Shown here: piece after piece, positions 1 through 6,860 of the stretch | Layout of the letters: the number at the start of each line of letters is the position of its first letter | How positions within the stretch are numbered: the stretch's first letter is position 1 | Assembly (NCBI GenBank): GCA_029071285.1 | Contig: JAIEAS010000333.1 | Coordinates: 1-7,872 of the forward strand | From: Clostridia bacterium | GTDB lineage: Bacteria; Bacillota; Clostridia; Christensenellales; Borkfalkiaceae | Reading direction: 5' to 3' | DNA: 7,872 bases | Translations under genes and position numbers: made by a program | Notes under the pieces: model-generated | Seen by the model: the letters and a program-made list of their open reading frames with translations, nothing else | Databases searched by the model: none | What the model was told of the DNA's origin: nothing

Positions 1-17
1 GTTTTTATGCGTTCTGA

Positions 18-1889
18 TTATTGTTTATCAGATGCTGATTTGACTAAGAAATCCTTCTTTTGTTCTTCGCCGAGTTTTTTATATGGTTTTAAATCTCCGT
101 GCGTATTTGCGATATCGTCCTTCTTTTTGCCGTAGACGTAACCCTCGGCGCGCATATAGGCACTCCAGCGGTTATGCTCGCAAACGGCGATTTCTTCGGT
201 GGCATTGCCGTTGCCGTCAACCCCGTAAAGCCCCAGCTCTATCATTGCCGCTTTATGCGCAGATTCGGCGATAGAGGATTTGCGGTAATACTCGTACTTT
301 TCGTATTTTTTCTTATCTTCTTCAATGTCTTCGCTCGTTTTTGACCATTTAAGATGACAATTTAAGCCCTCTTTTTCAAGCGCGGTCTGCTCTATGACTT
401 CGAGCCTGAACTGCGAGCCTATGCCGTCGATAAATTCGATATTATAATCCTTGCCCGACATACTCTTCAGACCGCCGCGCTGTTTGAAAATGCCCGATTT
501 AACCGCGTTGAACACTATCGTGTAAACGGGCGGAATTGCACTTTCGGATTTTATATTGGCGCGGCCGAACAGCGTTCTGACCTTTACCGCTGTTTCTATA
601 TTCAGCTCGTCGTTTCCGAGGGCGACGTAAACGGAAGTCACGTCGTCGATTTTTGAAAGTTCGTCGCAGAACGCGCTGCTTTTAATATCGATACTGTTGT
701 GAAAAACCAGATTGTAATAAGGTTCGCCGTCAATTCTTTTACCGCTCATCTCCAGAAATTCGGGAGCGGAAACCTTGAATTTTTCTTCTGCGTTATCCTT
801 GTCAAAGGCGTGAACGGTTACTTCGTAACCGGGCATCTGCCCGAGCCAGCACACGGTTTTCAAAAGCTCCGCGCCGTAATTGCCTATGCCGATTATCACT
901 AAATTGATTTGCTTTATACCGCCCTTCTGCACGGCGTCCTTAAATATAGAATGGCTGCGCAGGGTGTTTAAAATTGTGTTGCGGTACTCGGTTATTCTCC
1001 TCACCTTCATATTGCCGTTGTCAATAGAGTCGAGGAAAACCTCGCTCTCGGTGCTGTTTGCGAATACGAAAAACTGCGTATCGTAATTGTCGTAATTTTT
1101 CACACCCTTGCAGCGGTCGATAAGCTCGAGCGCCTGCTTCAGATTTTCGTCCTCGTTCTCGCCGATAAAATAAAATTTTCGCTTGTGGTTTTTATCCGCC
1201 CGTTTCAGACGCAACTCGGTTATATCGCTTTTAAGGCACACCGCGCCCAGCTTTTTTGCCTCGGCAATGAGCTCCGCGGTATTCTCCTCCGCTTCGCCGT
1301 AAACGTCGGTAAACACGACGAGTTTTCTGCCCTTGCCGCCGTTTTCCAGAATATCGTTTGCAAGCGCAAGCGAACGCTCGTTGATTTCAGACAATACGTA
1401 AATATCCGCGCCCGAATATAAAGCGTATTTAAGCTTTGCCAGAAAGTCCTTGAAGAAAGATAAAATGAAAGCGAAGGTCAGAAAAGGCGCGGCGACGTAG
1501 AGCGCAGCGAAATAGGTTGTGTACGCCGTCGCCCAGGACTTAGCCACGGCGCCCGATTCGCTTACCGCGTCCTTTATGTTCATAAAATCGGCGTTGAGGA
1601 AAAAGGTCTGTAAGGAATTGATTATGGAAATTCCGACCGATTTTAAAACTCTTAAAAAGGTCCCGTCGTCGTTAAATTTGAAGCAGTAGAAAACGGGAAA
1701 AGCCATAACCGCCGATGCGGCGAAAAAGCCTATAAGAAAAATGTTGTACGGCGTAATAACCGAGCGTTTTTTTACCGTTTTGCCGCCGAGTATTCCGCTC
1801 TTTTTCAGGGCTATGCCCAGAACGGCAGACCCGATTACCAAAATTAACGAAATTGAAAAGGCAATTATAAAAACCGTAGTTTCCGCCAT
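18..1889 (-). CDS. Membrane protein with Rossmann/RCK-like domains and C-terminal RyR domain; function unknown
   Basis: I cannot name this 623-residue protein. The N-terminus has three clear hydrophobic spans (about 4-28, 47-70, 121-147) and an amphipathic stretch (about 84-100) between the second and third, so it is most likely an inner-membrane protein with a large cytosolic part. Residues about 160-290 form an alpha/beta region starting DIYVLSEINERSLALA, reminiscent of a degenerate RCK/TrkA-N fold. Residues about 326-465 form a second one with a glycine-rich loop GIGNYG (334-339) and an acidic residue after the next strand (AFDKD, 361-365), fitting a dinucleotide or related nucleotide ligand. 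Residues about 531-554 (YYRKSSIAESAH) lead into a RyR domain at about 565-617: CEHNRWSAYM, then GYVYG, KKDDIANTH and LKPYKKL, the pattern of PF02026 domains in bacteria. No K+-channel filter of TVGYG type is seen. By inference it is a ligand-sensing membrane protein, perhaps a channel-like or transport regulator. It follows engB by 24 bp and may share the operon. Confidence 0.85.
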   Translation of the reverse strand: MAETTVFIIAFSISLILVIGSAVLGIALKKSGILGGKTVKKRSVITPYNIFLIGFFAASAVMAFPVFYCFKFNDDGTFLRVLKSVGISIINSLQTFFLNADFMNIKDAVSESGAVAKSWATAYTTYFAALYVAAPFLTFAFILSFFKDFLAKLKYALYSGADIYVLSEINERSLALANDILENGGKGRKLVVFTDVYGEAEENTAELIAEAKKLGAVCLKSDITELRLKRADKNHKRKFYFIGENEDENLKQALELIDRCKGVKNYDNYDTQFFVFANSTESEVFLDSIDNGNMKVRRITEYRNTILNTLRSHSIFKDAVQKGGIKQINLVIIGIGNYGAELLKTVCWLGQMPGYEVTVHAFDKDNAEEKFKVSAPEFLEMSGKRIDGEPYYNLVFHNSIDIKSSAFCDELSKIDDVTSVYVALGNDELNIETAVKVRTLFGRANIKSESAIPPVYTIVFNAVKSGIFKQRGGLKSMSGKDYNIEFIDGIGSQFRLEVIEQTALEKEGLNCHLKWSKTSEDIEEDKKKYEKYEYYRKSSIAESAHKAAMIELGLYGVDGNGNATEEIAVCEHNRWSAYMRAEGYVYGKKKDDIANTHGDLKPYKKLGEEQKKDFLVKSASDKQ

Positions 1890-1896
1890 TTTTTAT

Positions 1897-1901
1897 CCTC
1901 C
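1897..1901 (-). promoter_or_regulatory. Ribosome binding site of the RyR-domain membrane protein gene
   Basis: GGAGG lies 7 nt before the ATG at 1889, inside the 24-bp gap after engB. It confirms the start and suggests efficient, independent initiation within a shared transcript. Confidence 0.88.
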
Positions 1902-1913
1902 GTACTTCTCTTT

Positions 1914-2504
1914 TTAATCTTTTGAAAGGTCGATAACCGCCTGAATTTTTTGGTAAACCGCTTCGAGTCCCTGACGGGTTTCCGACGAGGTTGCGATTAT
2001 GTCGCCTACGCCGCACTTGTAGGCGGTTGCGATATTCTGCACGCTCCTGCCCGTCTGCGCGCGCGAAAGCTTGTCCGCCTTGGTCGCAATAACCGTAAAC
2101 GGAATTAAGTTATAGTACAGGTACTCCGCCATCTGCAAATCGTCCGCCGTCGGGTTGTGGCGGATATCGCACAGCGCAAAGACGTGGTCCGCGCGTTTTT
2201 CGGCAAAAAAGGTTTCCAGAAGGTTTGCCCACTTCAGCTTTTCCTGCTTGGATACGCTTGCGTAGCCGTAACCGGGCAAATCCGCCAGAATAAATTCGCC
2301 GAAGTCGAAGTAGTTTACAAGCCGAGTTCTGCCTGGGTCTTTTGAAACTTTTGCAAGCTTTTTTCTGCCCGCAAGCATATTGATAAAGCTCGATTTGCCG
2401 ACGTTGGATTTTCCGCACACCGCGATTATCGGCTTATCGCTTGTAACAAACTGTTCTTTGCTTGCCGCGCTTATGATAAATTCCGCATTCGTAATCTTTA
2501 ACAT
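1914..2504 (-). CDS. engB: Ribosome biogenesis GTPase EngB (YsxC/YihA)
   Basis: EngB is a TRAFAC-class GTP-binding protein required for late assembly of the 50S ribosomal subunit. The 196-residue length is typical. All G motifs are visible: G1 GKSNVGKSS (31-39), G2 Thr60 in DPGRTR, G3 DLPGYGYA (75-82), G4 TKADK (141-145) and a G5-like TSSETRQG (172-179). The family signature DIRHNPTADD (113-122) is present in the form DxRHxPxxxD. The ATG start gives the usual N-terminus, with the conserved pattern of a short beta-strand region before the G1 loop. The gene starts directly after the lon stop codon, and this lon-engB pairing is conserved in Firmicutes. The next gene starts 24 bp after its stop, on the same strand. 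Nothing unusual is seen in the protein. Confidence 0.97.
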   Translation of the reverse strand: MLKITNAEFIISAASKEQFVTSDKPIIAVCGKSNVGKSSFINMLAGRKKLAKVSKDPGRTRLVNYFDFGEFILADLPGYGYASVSKQEKLKWANLLETFFAEKRADHVFALCDIRHNPTADDLQMAEYLYYNLIPFTVIATKADKLSRAQTGRSVQNIATAYKCGVGDIIATSSETRQGLEAVYQKIQAVIDLSKD

Positions 2505-4808
2505 TTAAATACCTATGATTGCGCTTTTGAACACGGTATCCACTTCGGTAACGGGAATAAAATTAATACTTCCGCGCACGGCTTCGGGAATTTCTTCCAG
2601 ATCCTTCTGGTTGTCCGCGGGGATTATAATATCGTGAATCCCCTTGCGGTATGCGGCGAGCGCCTTTTCTTTAAGTCCGCCGATGGGCAGCACCTTTCCG
2701 CGCAAAGTAATTTCTCCCGTCATTGCAATGGACTTTTTAACGGGTTTTTTGGTGAACGCCGAGAGTATCGCCGTAGCCATAGTAATTCCCGCGCTGGGAC
2801 CGTCCTTGGGGGTCGCACCCTCGGGCACGTGAATGTGAATATCCGTAGTTTCGAAAACCGAAACGTCAATGCCGTAGCTGTCGCTGTTCGAGCGGATATA
2901 GCTTATAGCAGCACGCGCGCTCTCTTTCATAACGTCGCCGAGCTTGCCCGTGAGCAGAATATCGCCCTTGCCGCGCATTGCGGAAACCTCTATCGTGAGG
3001 GTAGTTCCGCCGACCGCAGTCCACGCAAGACCTGTCGCCGCGCCCACCTCGTCGCGCTCAAGCTCGCCGCCCTTTCTGTCGTAGCGTTTTGCGCCTATAA
3101 GGTCGGCTAAATTTTTTGCGGTAACGCTTACCTTTTCCGCGGCTCCGTCAGAAAGTTTTACCGCGGCTTTGCGGCAGACCGCGTCAATCATACGCTCAAG
3201 ATTACGCACGCCCGCTTCCATAGTGTAGCCCTCTATAAGGGCGTCAATGGCGCCCGCGTTTATTGAAAACTCTTCCTTTTTCAAGCCGTTTGCTTCCAGC
3301 TTTTTGGGCACGAGATAGCGCTTTGCGATTTCCTTTTTCTCCTCGGAAGTGTAGCCGCTCAGCTCTATGATTTCCATTCTGTCCAGAAGGGGCGCAGGGA
3401 TAGTATCGAGCGTGTTCGCCGTGGTAACGAAAAGAACCTTGCTCAGATCGTAGGGAACTTCTATATATCTGTCGACGAAAGTGCAGTTTTGCGCGGGGTC
3501 CAAAACCTCCAGAAGCGCGCCTGCGGGGTCGCCTCGAAGGTCGGACGAAATTTTATCAACCTCGTCCAGAAGGAACACGGGGTTCATCGAACCCGCCTTT
3601 TTCATTCCCGTTATAATTCTGCCGGGCATTGCGCCGACGTAAGTTTTTCTGTGTCCGCGGATTTCCGCCTCGTCCTTAACGCCGCCGAGGCTCATTCTTA
3701 CGAATTTTCTGCCGAGACTCCTTGCAATCGAGGACGCTATCGAAGTTTTACCAACGCCCGGAGGCCCTACAAAGCAGAGAATGGGCGCGTTTGCGCCGTC
3801 CGTGCGCTTGAGTACCGCGAGGAACTCGGTTATGCGCTCCTTTATCTTTTCTAGCCCGTAGTGGTCCTCGTTGAGTATTTTTACCGCGTCCGACAAAAGC
3901 TCGGTGTCGCGCGTCTGCTCGCTCCACGGCAGGTCCAGAATCCAGTCGATATAGGTGCGCAGCACGTTGTAATCGGGCGAGGACGACTGCATACGCGACA
4001 TTCTCGACAGCTCTTTCAAAGCCTTTTCTTCCACTTCCTGCGGAAGGTGCTTCTCTTTGATTTTTGCCTCTAACTCGTCGTTCTCCTCGCCGTCGTCGCC
4101 GAGCTCGGTATGAATTGCTTTAAGCTGTTCACGTAGGTAATATTCCTTTTGGTTCTTCTCTATATTCTGTCTTACGACCGCGCCGATTTTGCGCTCCAAG
4201 CGGCTGATTTCAAGCTCGTAGTTCAGATATCTGTCGCAAAGCTTAAGCCTGTCCACCGTGCGTTCGCACTCTAAAATTTCCTGCTTCTGGTCCACGCGTA
4301 TTGGCATACAGTGCGCGGCGATATTCACGAATTCGTCGGGGTCCGAGCATCTTTCAAGCGCGTTTAAAGTTTCCTTTGCGAAGCGGTTGTCGCTCGTTAC
4401 GTCCTTTAAAATTTCCTTCGCGGTTCTGAAATACGCCTCTTCGAGCGCAACGTCGCCGTGAACGGGGGTAATTTCTTCCGCAACCGCAATTAAGTTTTCC
4501 TTTTCCTTGAAAATCTGCTTTGCGCGGGCGCGGTAAAGCCCTTCCACCGAAATTCTTACCGTGCTTCCGGGAAGTCTTGTAACCTGTCTTATTTTTACGA
4601 CCGTGCCGACCTCGTAGACGTCGTTTTCGTCGATTTCTTCCTTATCCTGATCTTTCTGTGCGCAAATAAGAAGGAGCGAATCTTTTTCGGACGCGAGTTT
4701 TACCGCCGTCAGCGAAATAAGTCTGCCGACGTCGAACGACATAGTGGTATTGGGGAAAACCACTCTGCCGCGAAGGGCTAAAAGCGGAAACTCCTGTAAA
4801 TTAGCCAT
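2505..4808 (-). CDS. lon: ATP-dependent protease Lon (LonA type)
   Basis: Lon is the cytoplasmic single-chain AAA+ serine protease that removes misfolded proteins and some short-lived regulators. At 767 residues it is a normal LonA. The N-terminal substrate-binding (LAN) domain spans about 1-190, beginning [17 protein letters not shown] helical linker with [15 protein letters not shown] (about 218-232) follows. The AAA+ module has Walker [10 protein letters not shown] (348-356) and Walker [10 protein letters not shown] (411-419). The S16 protease domain has the catalytic dyad Ser672 in KDGPSAGI and Lys715 in GGLKEKAL, 43 residues apart as in E. coli (Ser679, Lys722). No membrane segment is present, which excludes LonB of the archaeal type. 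The ATG at 4808 is supported by an AGGAG. It is separated from clpX by a 73-bp gap holding a strong hairpin, and its TAA is immediately followed by the engB ATG. A second, LonB-like gene often found beside lonA in Bacillus and Clostridia is not present here. Confidence 0.98.
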   Translation of the reverse strand: MANLQEFPLLALRGRVVFPNTTMSFDVGRLISLTAVKLASEKDSLLLICAQKDQDKEEIDENDVYEVGTVVKIRQVTRLPGSTVRISVEGLYRARAKQIFKEKENLIAVAEEITPVHGDVALEEAYFRTAKEILKDVTSDNRFAKETLNALERCSDPDEFVNIAAHCMPIRVDQKQEILECERTVDRLKLCDRYLNYELEISRLERKIGAVVRQNIEKNQKEYYLREQLKAIHTELGDDGEENDELEAKIKEKHLPQEVEEKALKELSRMSRMQSSSPDYNVLRTYIDWILDLPWSEQTRDTELLSDAVKILNEDHYGLEKIKERITEFLAVLKRTDGANAPILCFVGPPGVGKTSIASSIARSLGRKFVRMSLGGVKDEAEIRGHRKTYVGAMPGRIITGMKKAGSMNPVFLLDEVDKISSDLRGDPAGALLEVLDPAQNCTFVDRYIEVPYDLSKVLFVTTANTLDTIPAPLLDRMEIIELSGYTSEEKKEIAKRYLVPKKLEANGLKKEEFSINAGAIDALIEGYTMEAGVRNLERMIDAVCRKAAVKLSDGAAEKVSVTAKNLADLIGAKRYDRKGGELERDEVGAATGLAWTAVGGTTLTIEVSAMRGKGDILLTGKLGDVMKESARAAISYIRSNSDSYGIDVSVFETTDIHIHVPEGATPKDGPSAGITMATAILSAFTKKPVKKSIAMTGEITLRGKVLPIGGLKEKALAAYRKGIHDIIIPADNQKDLEEIPEAVRGSINFIPVTEVDTVFKSAIIGI
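2512..2514 (-). promoter_or_regulatory. Weak ribosome binding site of engB inside the end of lon
   Basis: Only a minimal AGG is found 7 nt before the engB ATG, within the last codons of lon. With lon and engB meeting as TAAATG, translation of engB is probably coupled to termination on lon. Confidence 0.45.
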
Positions 4809-4813
4809 AATTT

Positions 4814-4818
4814 CTCCT
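4814..4818 (-). promoter_or_regulatory. Ribosome binding site of lon
   Basis: AGGAG lies 5 nt before the ATG of lon and supports that start. It follows the T-rich side of the hairpin within four bases, so the hairpin's folding could affect access of ribosomes to this site. Confidence 0.85.
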
Positions 4819-4822
4819 ATCT

Positions 4823-4863
4823 AAAATAAACGCCAAACGCGCTTGTTTACGGCACGTTTGGCG
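4823..4863 (-). terminator. Strong hairpin with T-rich 3' side between clpX and lon: terminator/attenuator or operator
   Basis: Arms 4831-4842 (CGCCAAACGCGC) and 4852-4863 (GCACGTTTGGCG) pair over 12 bp with a single G-U wobble around a 9-nt loop. On the transcribed minus strand the 3' arm is followed by TTTATTTT (4830-4823), the layout of an intrinsic terminator for clpX transcripts, though the T-run is interrupted. It lies about 20 bp after the clpX stop and ends 4 bp before the lon ribosome binding site, so it could also act as an attenuator, a processing or stability hairpin, or, as DNA, as an inverted-repeat operator. The 9-bp spacer equals that of CIRCE, but the arm sequence is not CIRCE. 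I found no convincing -35/-10 pair in the 73-bp gap. Confidence 0.65.
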
Positions 4864-4881
4864 CGTTAAAGTAAATTTTCG

Positions 4882-6108
4882 TTACGCCGTTTCCTGATAA
4901 ATTATCTTGGGCTCGGCTTTATCGGTAACGCATTCTTTGGTAACGACAACCTCTTTGACGTTTTTCTCGGAGGGCAGTTTGTACATTACCGAGGTCATAA
5001 AGCTTTCGATAATGGTTCTCAAACCCCTCGCGCCCGTCTTTAAGCGGATTGCGGTATTTGCGATTTCGCGCACCGCGCCGTCCTCTACCGTCAGCTTTAC
5101 GCCGTCCATAGCGATGAGCTTCTGATACTGCTTGATAATCGCGTTTTTGGGTTGGGTTAAAATATTGACAAGCGCCTCTTCGTTAAGAGGATGCAAACTT
5201 ACCACGATGGGAACGCGCCCGACGAATTCGGGAATAAGCCCGAAGCCCGTCAAATCCTGCGGCTTTACGTCGGCAAGCATTTCGTAAATATTTTCCTCGT
5301 TATCCTTGACCGAACCGCCGAAGCCGAGGGACGTGCTGTCCTTGCGCTTCTGAACTATTTTGTCAAGTCCTACGAACGCGCCGCCGCAGATAAACAGAAT
5401 GTTGGTCGTGTCAATCCTGAGGCACTCCTGCTGGGGGTGCTTTCTTCCGCCCTGCGGGGGAACGTTGGCAACCGTGCTTTCGATAATCTTTAAAAGCGCC
5501 TGCTGTACGCCCTCGCCCGAAACGTCGCGGGTAATGGATACGTTTTCGCTCTTTCTTGCGATTTTGTCGATTTCGTCGATATAGATAATTCCGCGCTGCG
5601 CCTTTTCGATATCGTAGTCGGCGTTCTGAATTAATTTAAGCAGAATATTTTCAACGTCCTCGCCGACGTAGCCCGCTTCCGTAAGCGTGGTTGCGTCCGA
5701 CGACGCAAAGGGCACGTTAAGAATTTTTGCAAGCGTTCTTGCGAGCAAGGTTTTTCCGCAGCCGGTAGGTCCAAGAAGCAGAATATTGCTCTTTTCTATC
5801 TCTACGTCGCTGTCGTCCTTTACGCCGTTTGCGAGATTGTTTATGCGCTTATAGTGGTTGTAAACAGCCACCGAAAGCACCTTTTTCGCCTCGTTCTGCC
5901 CGACGATATATTTATCCAGCTCTTCCTTAATCTCAGCAGGCTTTTTGAGGGGAACGGGCTCCATACCCGCGCCCTCCAAGTCCTTGACCATATCGCCGCA
6001 GATTTCAACGCATTCGTCGCAGATGCACGCGCCGTCCTGCCCTGTTATCAGCCTTTTAACTTTATCTTCGGGTTTGCCGCAAAAGGAACAAAATCTCTTT
6101 TCTTTCAA
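4882..6108 (-). CDS. clpX: ATP-dependent Clp protease ATP-binding subunit ClpX (TTG start)
   Basis: ClpX is the hexameric AAA+ unfoldase that recognises tagged substrates and threads them into ClpP. From the TTG start it has 408 residues, near the family's usual 410-425. The N-terminal zinc-binding domain has CSFC (Cys7, Cys10) and CDEC (Cys30, Cys33); the gap between the pairs is one residue longer than in E. coli and B. subtilis. The AAA+ core shows Walker A GPTGCGKT (about 113-120), pore loop GYVG (146-149), Walker B IIYIDE (174-179), the conserved [16 protein letters not shown] segment, the RKH loop (222-224), a ClpP-docking loop in LGF form (261-263) and sensor 2 GARGLR (359-364). The frame is open to an ATG at 6171, which would add 21 mostly hydrophobic residues encoded largely by the palindrome and absent from ClpX proteins. 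I therefore prefer the TTG at 6108, preceded by TGGAG. A strong hairpin follows the stop codon. Confidence 0.96.
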   Translation of the reverse strand: MKEKRFCSFCGKPEDKVKRLITGQDGACICDECVEICGDMVKDLEGAGMEPVPLKKPAEIKEELDKYIVGQNEAKKVLSVAVYNHYKRINNLANGVKDDSDVEIEKSNILLLGPTGCGKTLLARTLAKILNVPFASSDATTLTEAGYVGEDVENILLKLIQNADYDIEKAQRGIIYIDEIDKIARKSENVSITRDVSGEGVQQALLKIIESTVANVPPQGGRKHPQQECLRIDTTNILFICGGAFVGLDKIVQKRKDSTSLGFGGSVKDNEENIYEMLADVKPQDLTGFGLIPEFVGRVPIVVSLHPLNEEALVNILTQPKNAIIKQYQKLIAMDGVKLTVEDGAVREIANTAIRLKTGARGLRTIIESFMTSVMYKLPSEKNVKEVVVTKECVTDKAEPKIIYQETA

Positions 6109-6115
6109 ATCAAAA

Positions 6116-6120
6116 CTCCA
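6116..6120 (-). promoter_or_regulatory. Ribosome binding site deciding the TTG start of clpX
   Basis: TGGAG lies 7 nt before a TTG codon at 6108-6106. The more distal ATG at 6171 lies inside the palindromic element and has no purine-rich Shine-Dalgarno sequence at a proper distance. This site therefore argues for the TTG as the start of clpX. Confidence 0.75.
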
Positions 6121-6131
6121 CAAATATTTTC

Positions 6132-6253
6132 TAAAAAGCAGAGATGCGAGCAAGACAAGGCAAGCGAGCATTTTCGACGGGGAGTTTACTTTGCGTAAAT
6201 GACCCGAGAAAAGCGGAGCTTAACGAAGTATTGCGAAGCAGATATGCTTTTTA
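6132..6253. repeat. 122-bp quasi-palindromic element with 9-bp terminal inverted repeats (MITE/REP-like)
   Basis: The element starts with TAAAAAGCA and ends with its exact reverse complement TGCTTTTTA. The centre is a short hairpin, TTTAC (6185-6189), loop TTTGC, GTAAA (6195-6199), whose midpoint at 6192 coincides with the midpoint of the terminal repeats (6192.5). Between these, aligning one strand to its reverse complement gives further matched blocks (TGC, GCAA, AAGC, TTTTC, GGG), so the whole unit can fold as one long imperfect hairpin or cruciform. It fills the clpP-clpX gap from 1 base past the clpP stop to 11 bases before the clpX ribosome binding site. No protein is evident in it. Dispersed palindromes of this kind are typical of non-autonomous mobile elements or REP/ERIC-type repeats. 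The repeated nature in the genome is inferred, as only one copy lies in the window. TA at each terminus is compatible with, but does not prove, a TA target duplication. Confidence 0.7.
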
Positions 6254-6254
6254 A

Positions 6255-6845
6255 TTATCTCTTATAAAATACCCTATCAATAAGCCCGTACTCCTGCGCC
6301 TGCTGTGCGGAAAGGTAGTTATCTCTGTCCGTGTCGCGCTCGATTTCGGCAAGAGGTCTGCCCGAGTTCTGCGCAAGAATAGCGTTCAATTTTTGTTTAA
6401 TTCTTAAAATATGCTCGGCGGCAATCTTAATATCGCTTGCCTGACCCTGAGCTCCGCCGAGGGGCTGGTGAATCATAATTTCGCTGTTGGGGAGAGCGTA
6501 TCTCTTTCCCTTCTGTCCGCTGGATAAAAGGAATGCGCCCATAGAAGCCGCCATACCTATGCAAATGGTTGATACGTCGCACTTGATATAGTTCATAGTA
6601 TCGTAAATTGCAAGACCTGCGGAAACCGAACCGCCGGGGCTGTTGATATACAGCGAAATATCCTTCTGAGGGTCTTTCGCTTCAAGGTAAATAAGCTGTG
6701 CTACGACGGTATTTGCAACCGCGTCGTCAATTTCGCCGCTTAAAAAGATTATTCTGTCCTCTAAAAGACGGCTGTAAATGTCATACGAACGTTCCCCGCG
6801 GGAAGTCTGTTCTACGATATAAGGCACTAATGCGTTGCGTTCCAT
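6255..6845 (-). CDS. clpP: ATP-dependent Clp protease proteolytic subunit ClpP
   Basis: This is the serine peptidase that forms the two-ring tetradecameric chamber of ClpXP and degrades proteins fed in by an AAA+ unfoldase in the cytoplasm. The 196-residue length is normal. The catalytic triad is complete: Ser101 in GMAASMGAF, His126 in MIHQPLGG and Asp175 in DTDRDNY. The spacings of 25 and 49 residues match E. coli ClpP (Ser97, His122, Asp171 in mature numbering). The N-terminus [20 protein letters not shown] is the conserved axial-loop and handle start, with only a short leader. The ATG at 6845 has an AGGAGG 8 nt upstream. Its neighbours are tig upstream and clpX downstream, the usual Clostridial order. 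No CtsR heptad repeat or CIRCE element was seen in the short upstream gap; a promoter would have to be upstream of or within tig. Its TAA stop is followed after one base by a 122-bp palindromic element. Confidence 0.98.
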   Translation of the reverse strand: MERNALVPYIVEQTSRGERSYDIYSRLLEDRIIFLSGEIDDAVANTVVAQLIYLEAKDPQKDISLYINSPGGSVSAGLAIYDTMNYIKCDVSTICIGMAASMGAFLLSSGQKGKRYALPNSEIMIHQPLGGAQGQASDIKIAAEHILRIKQKLNAILAQNSGRPLAEIERDTDRDNYLSAQQAQEYGLIDRVFYKR

Positions 6846-6853
6846 AAAATACG

Positions 6854-6859
6854 CCTCCT
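6854..6859 (-). promoter_or_regulatory. Ribosome binding site of clpP
   Basis: A full AGGAGG lies 8 nt before the clpP ATG and directly after the tig stop codon (TAAGAGGAGG). It fixes the clpP start and shows that the 15-nt tig-clpP gap is used up by this site, leaving no room for a separate promoter or terminator there. Confidence 0.9.
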
Positions 6860-6860
6860 C

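Noticed and set aside
13..32. Short inverted repeat (TCTGAT, 8-nt loop, ATCAGA) at the end of the RyR-domain gene
   Set aside because: The stem is only 6 bp and A/T-rich, and no T-run follows on the minus strand within the window, so a terminator cannot be supported.
2634..3110. Plus-strand open frame of 158 codons
   Set aside because: It lies wholly antisense within the protease domain of lon, has no recognisable protein features and reflects the codon bias of the real gene.
4809..4881. Sigma-A promoter for lon in the clpX-lon gap
   Set aside because: TATTTT and TTTACT-like hexamers exist but none pairs with a plausible partner at 16-18 bp spacing.
5854..6202. Plus-strand open frames antisense to the clpX 5' end and the palindrome
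   Set aside because: They have no recognisable domain or ribosome binding site, and the opposite strand codes for a clear ClpX.
6109..6860. CtsR or CIRCE heat-shock operators near clpP and clpX
   Set aside because: Neither the GGTCAAA heptad repeat nor the TTAGCACTC/GAGTGCTAA arms were found in the intergenic stretches.
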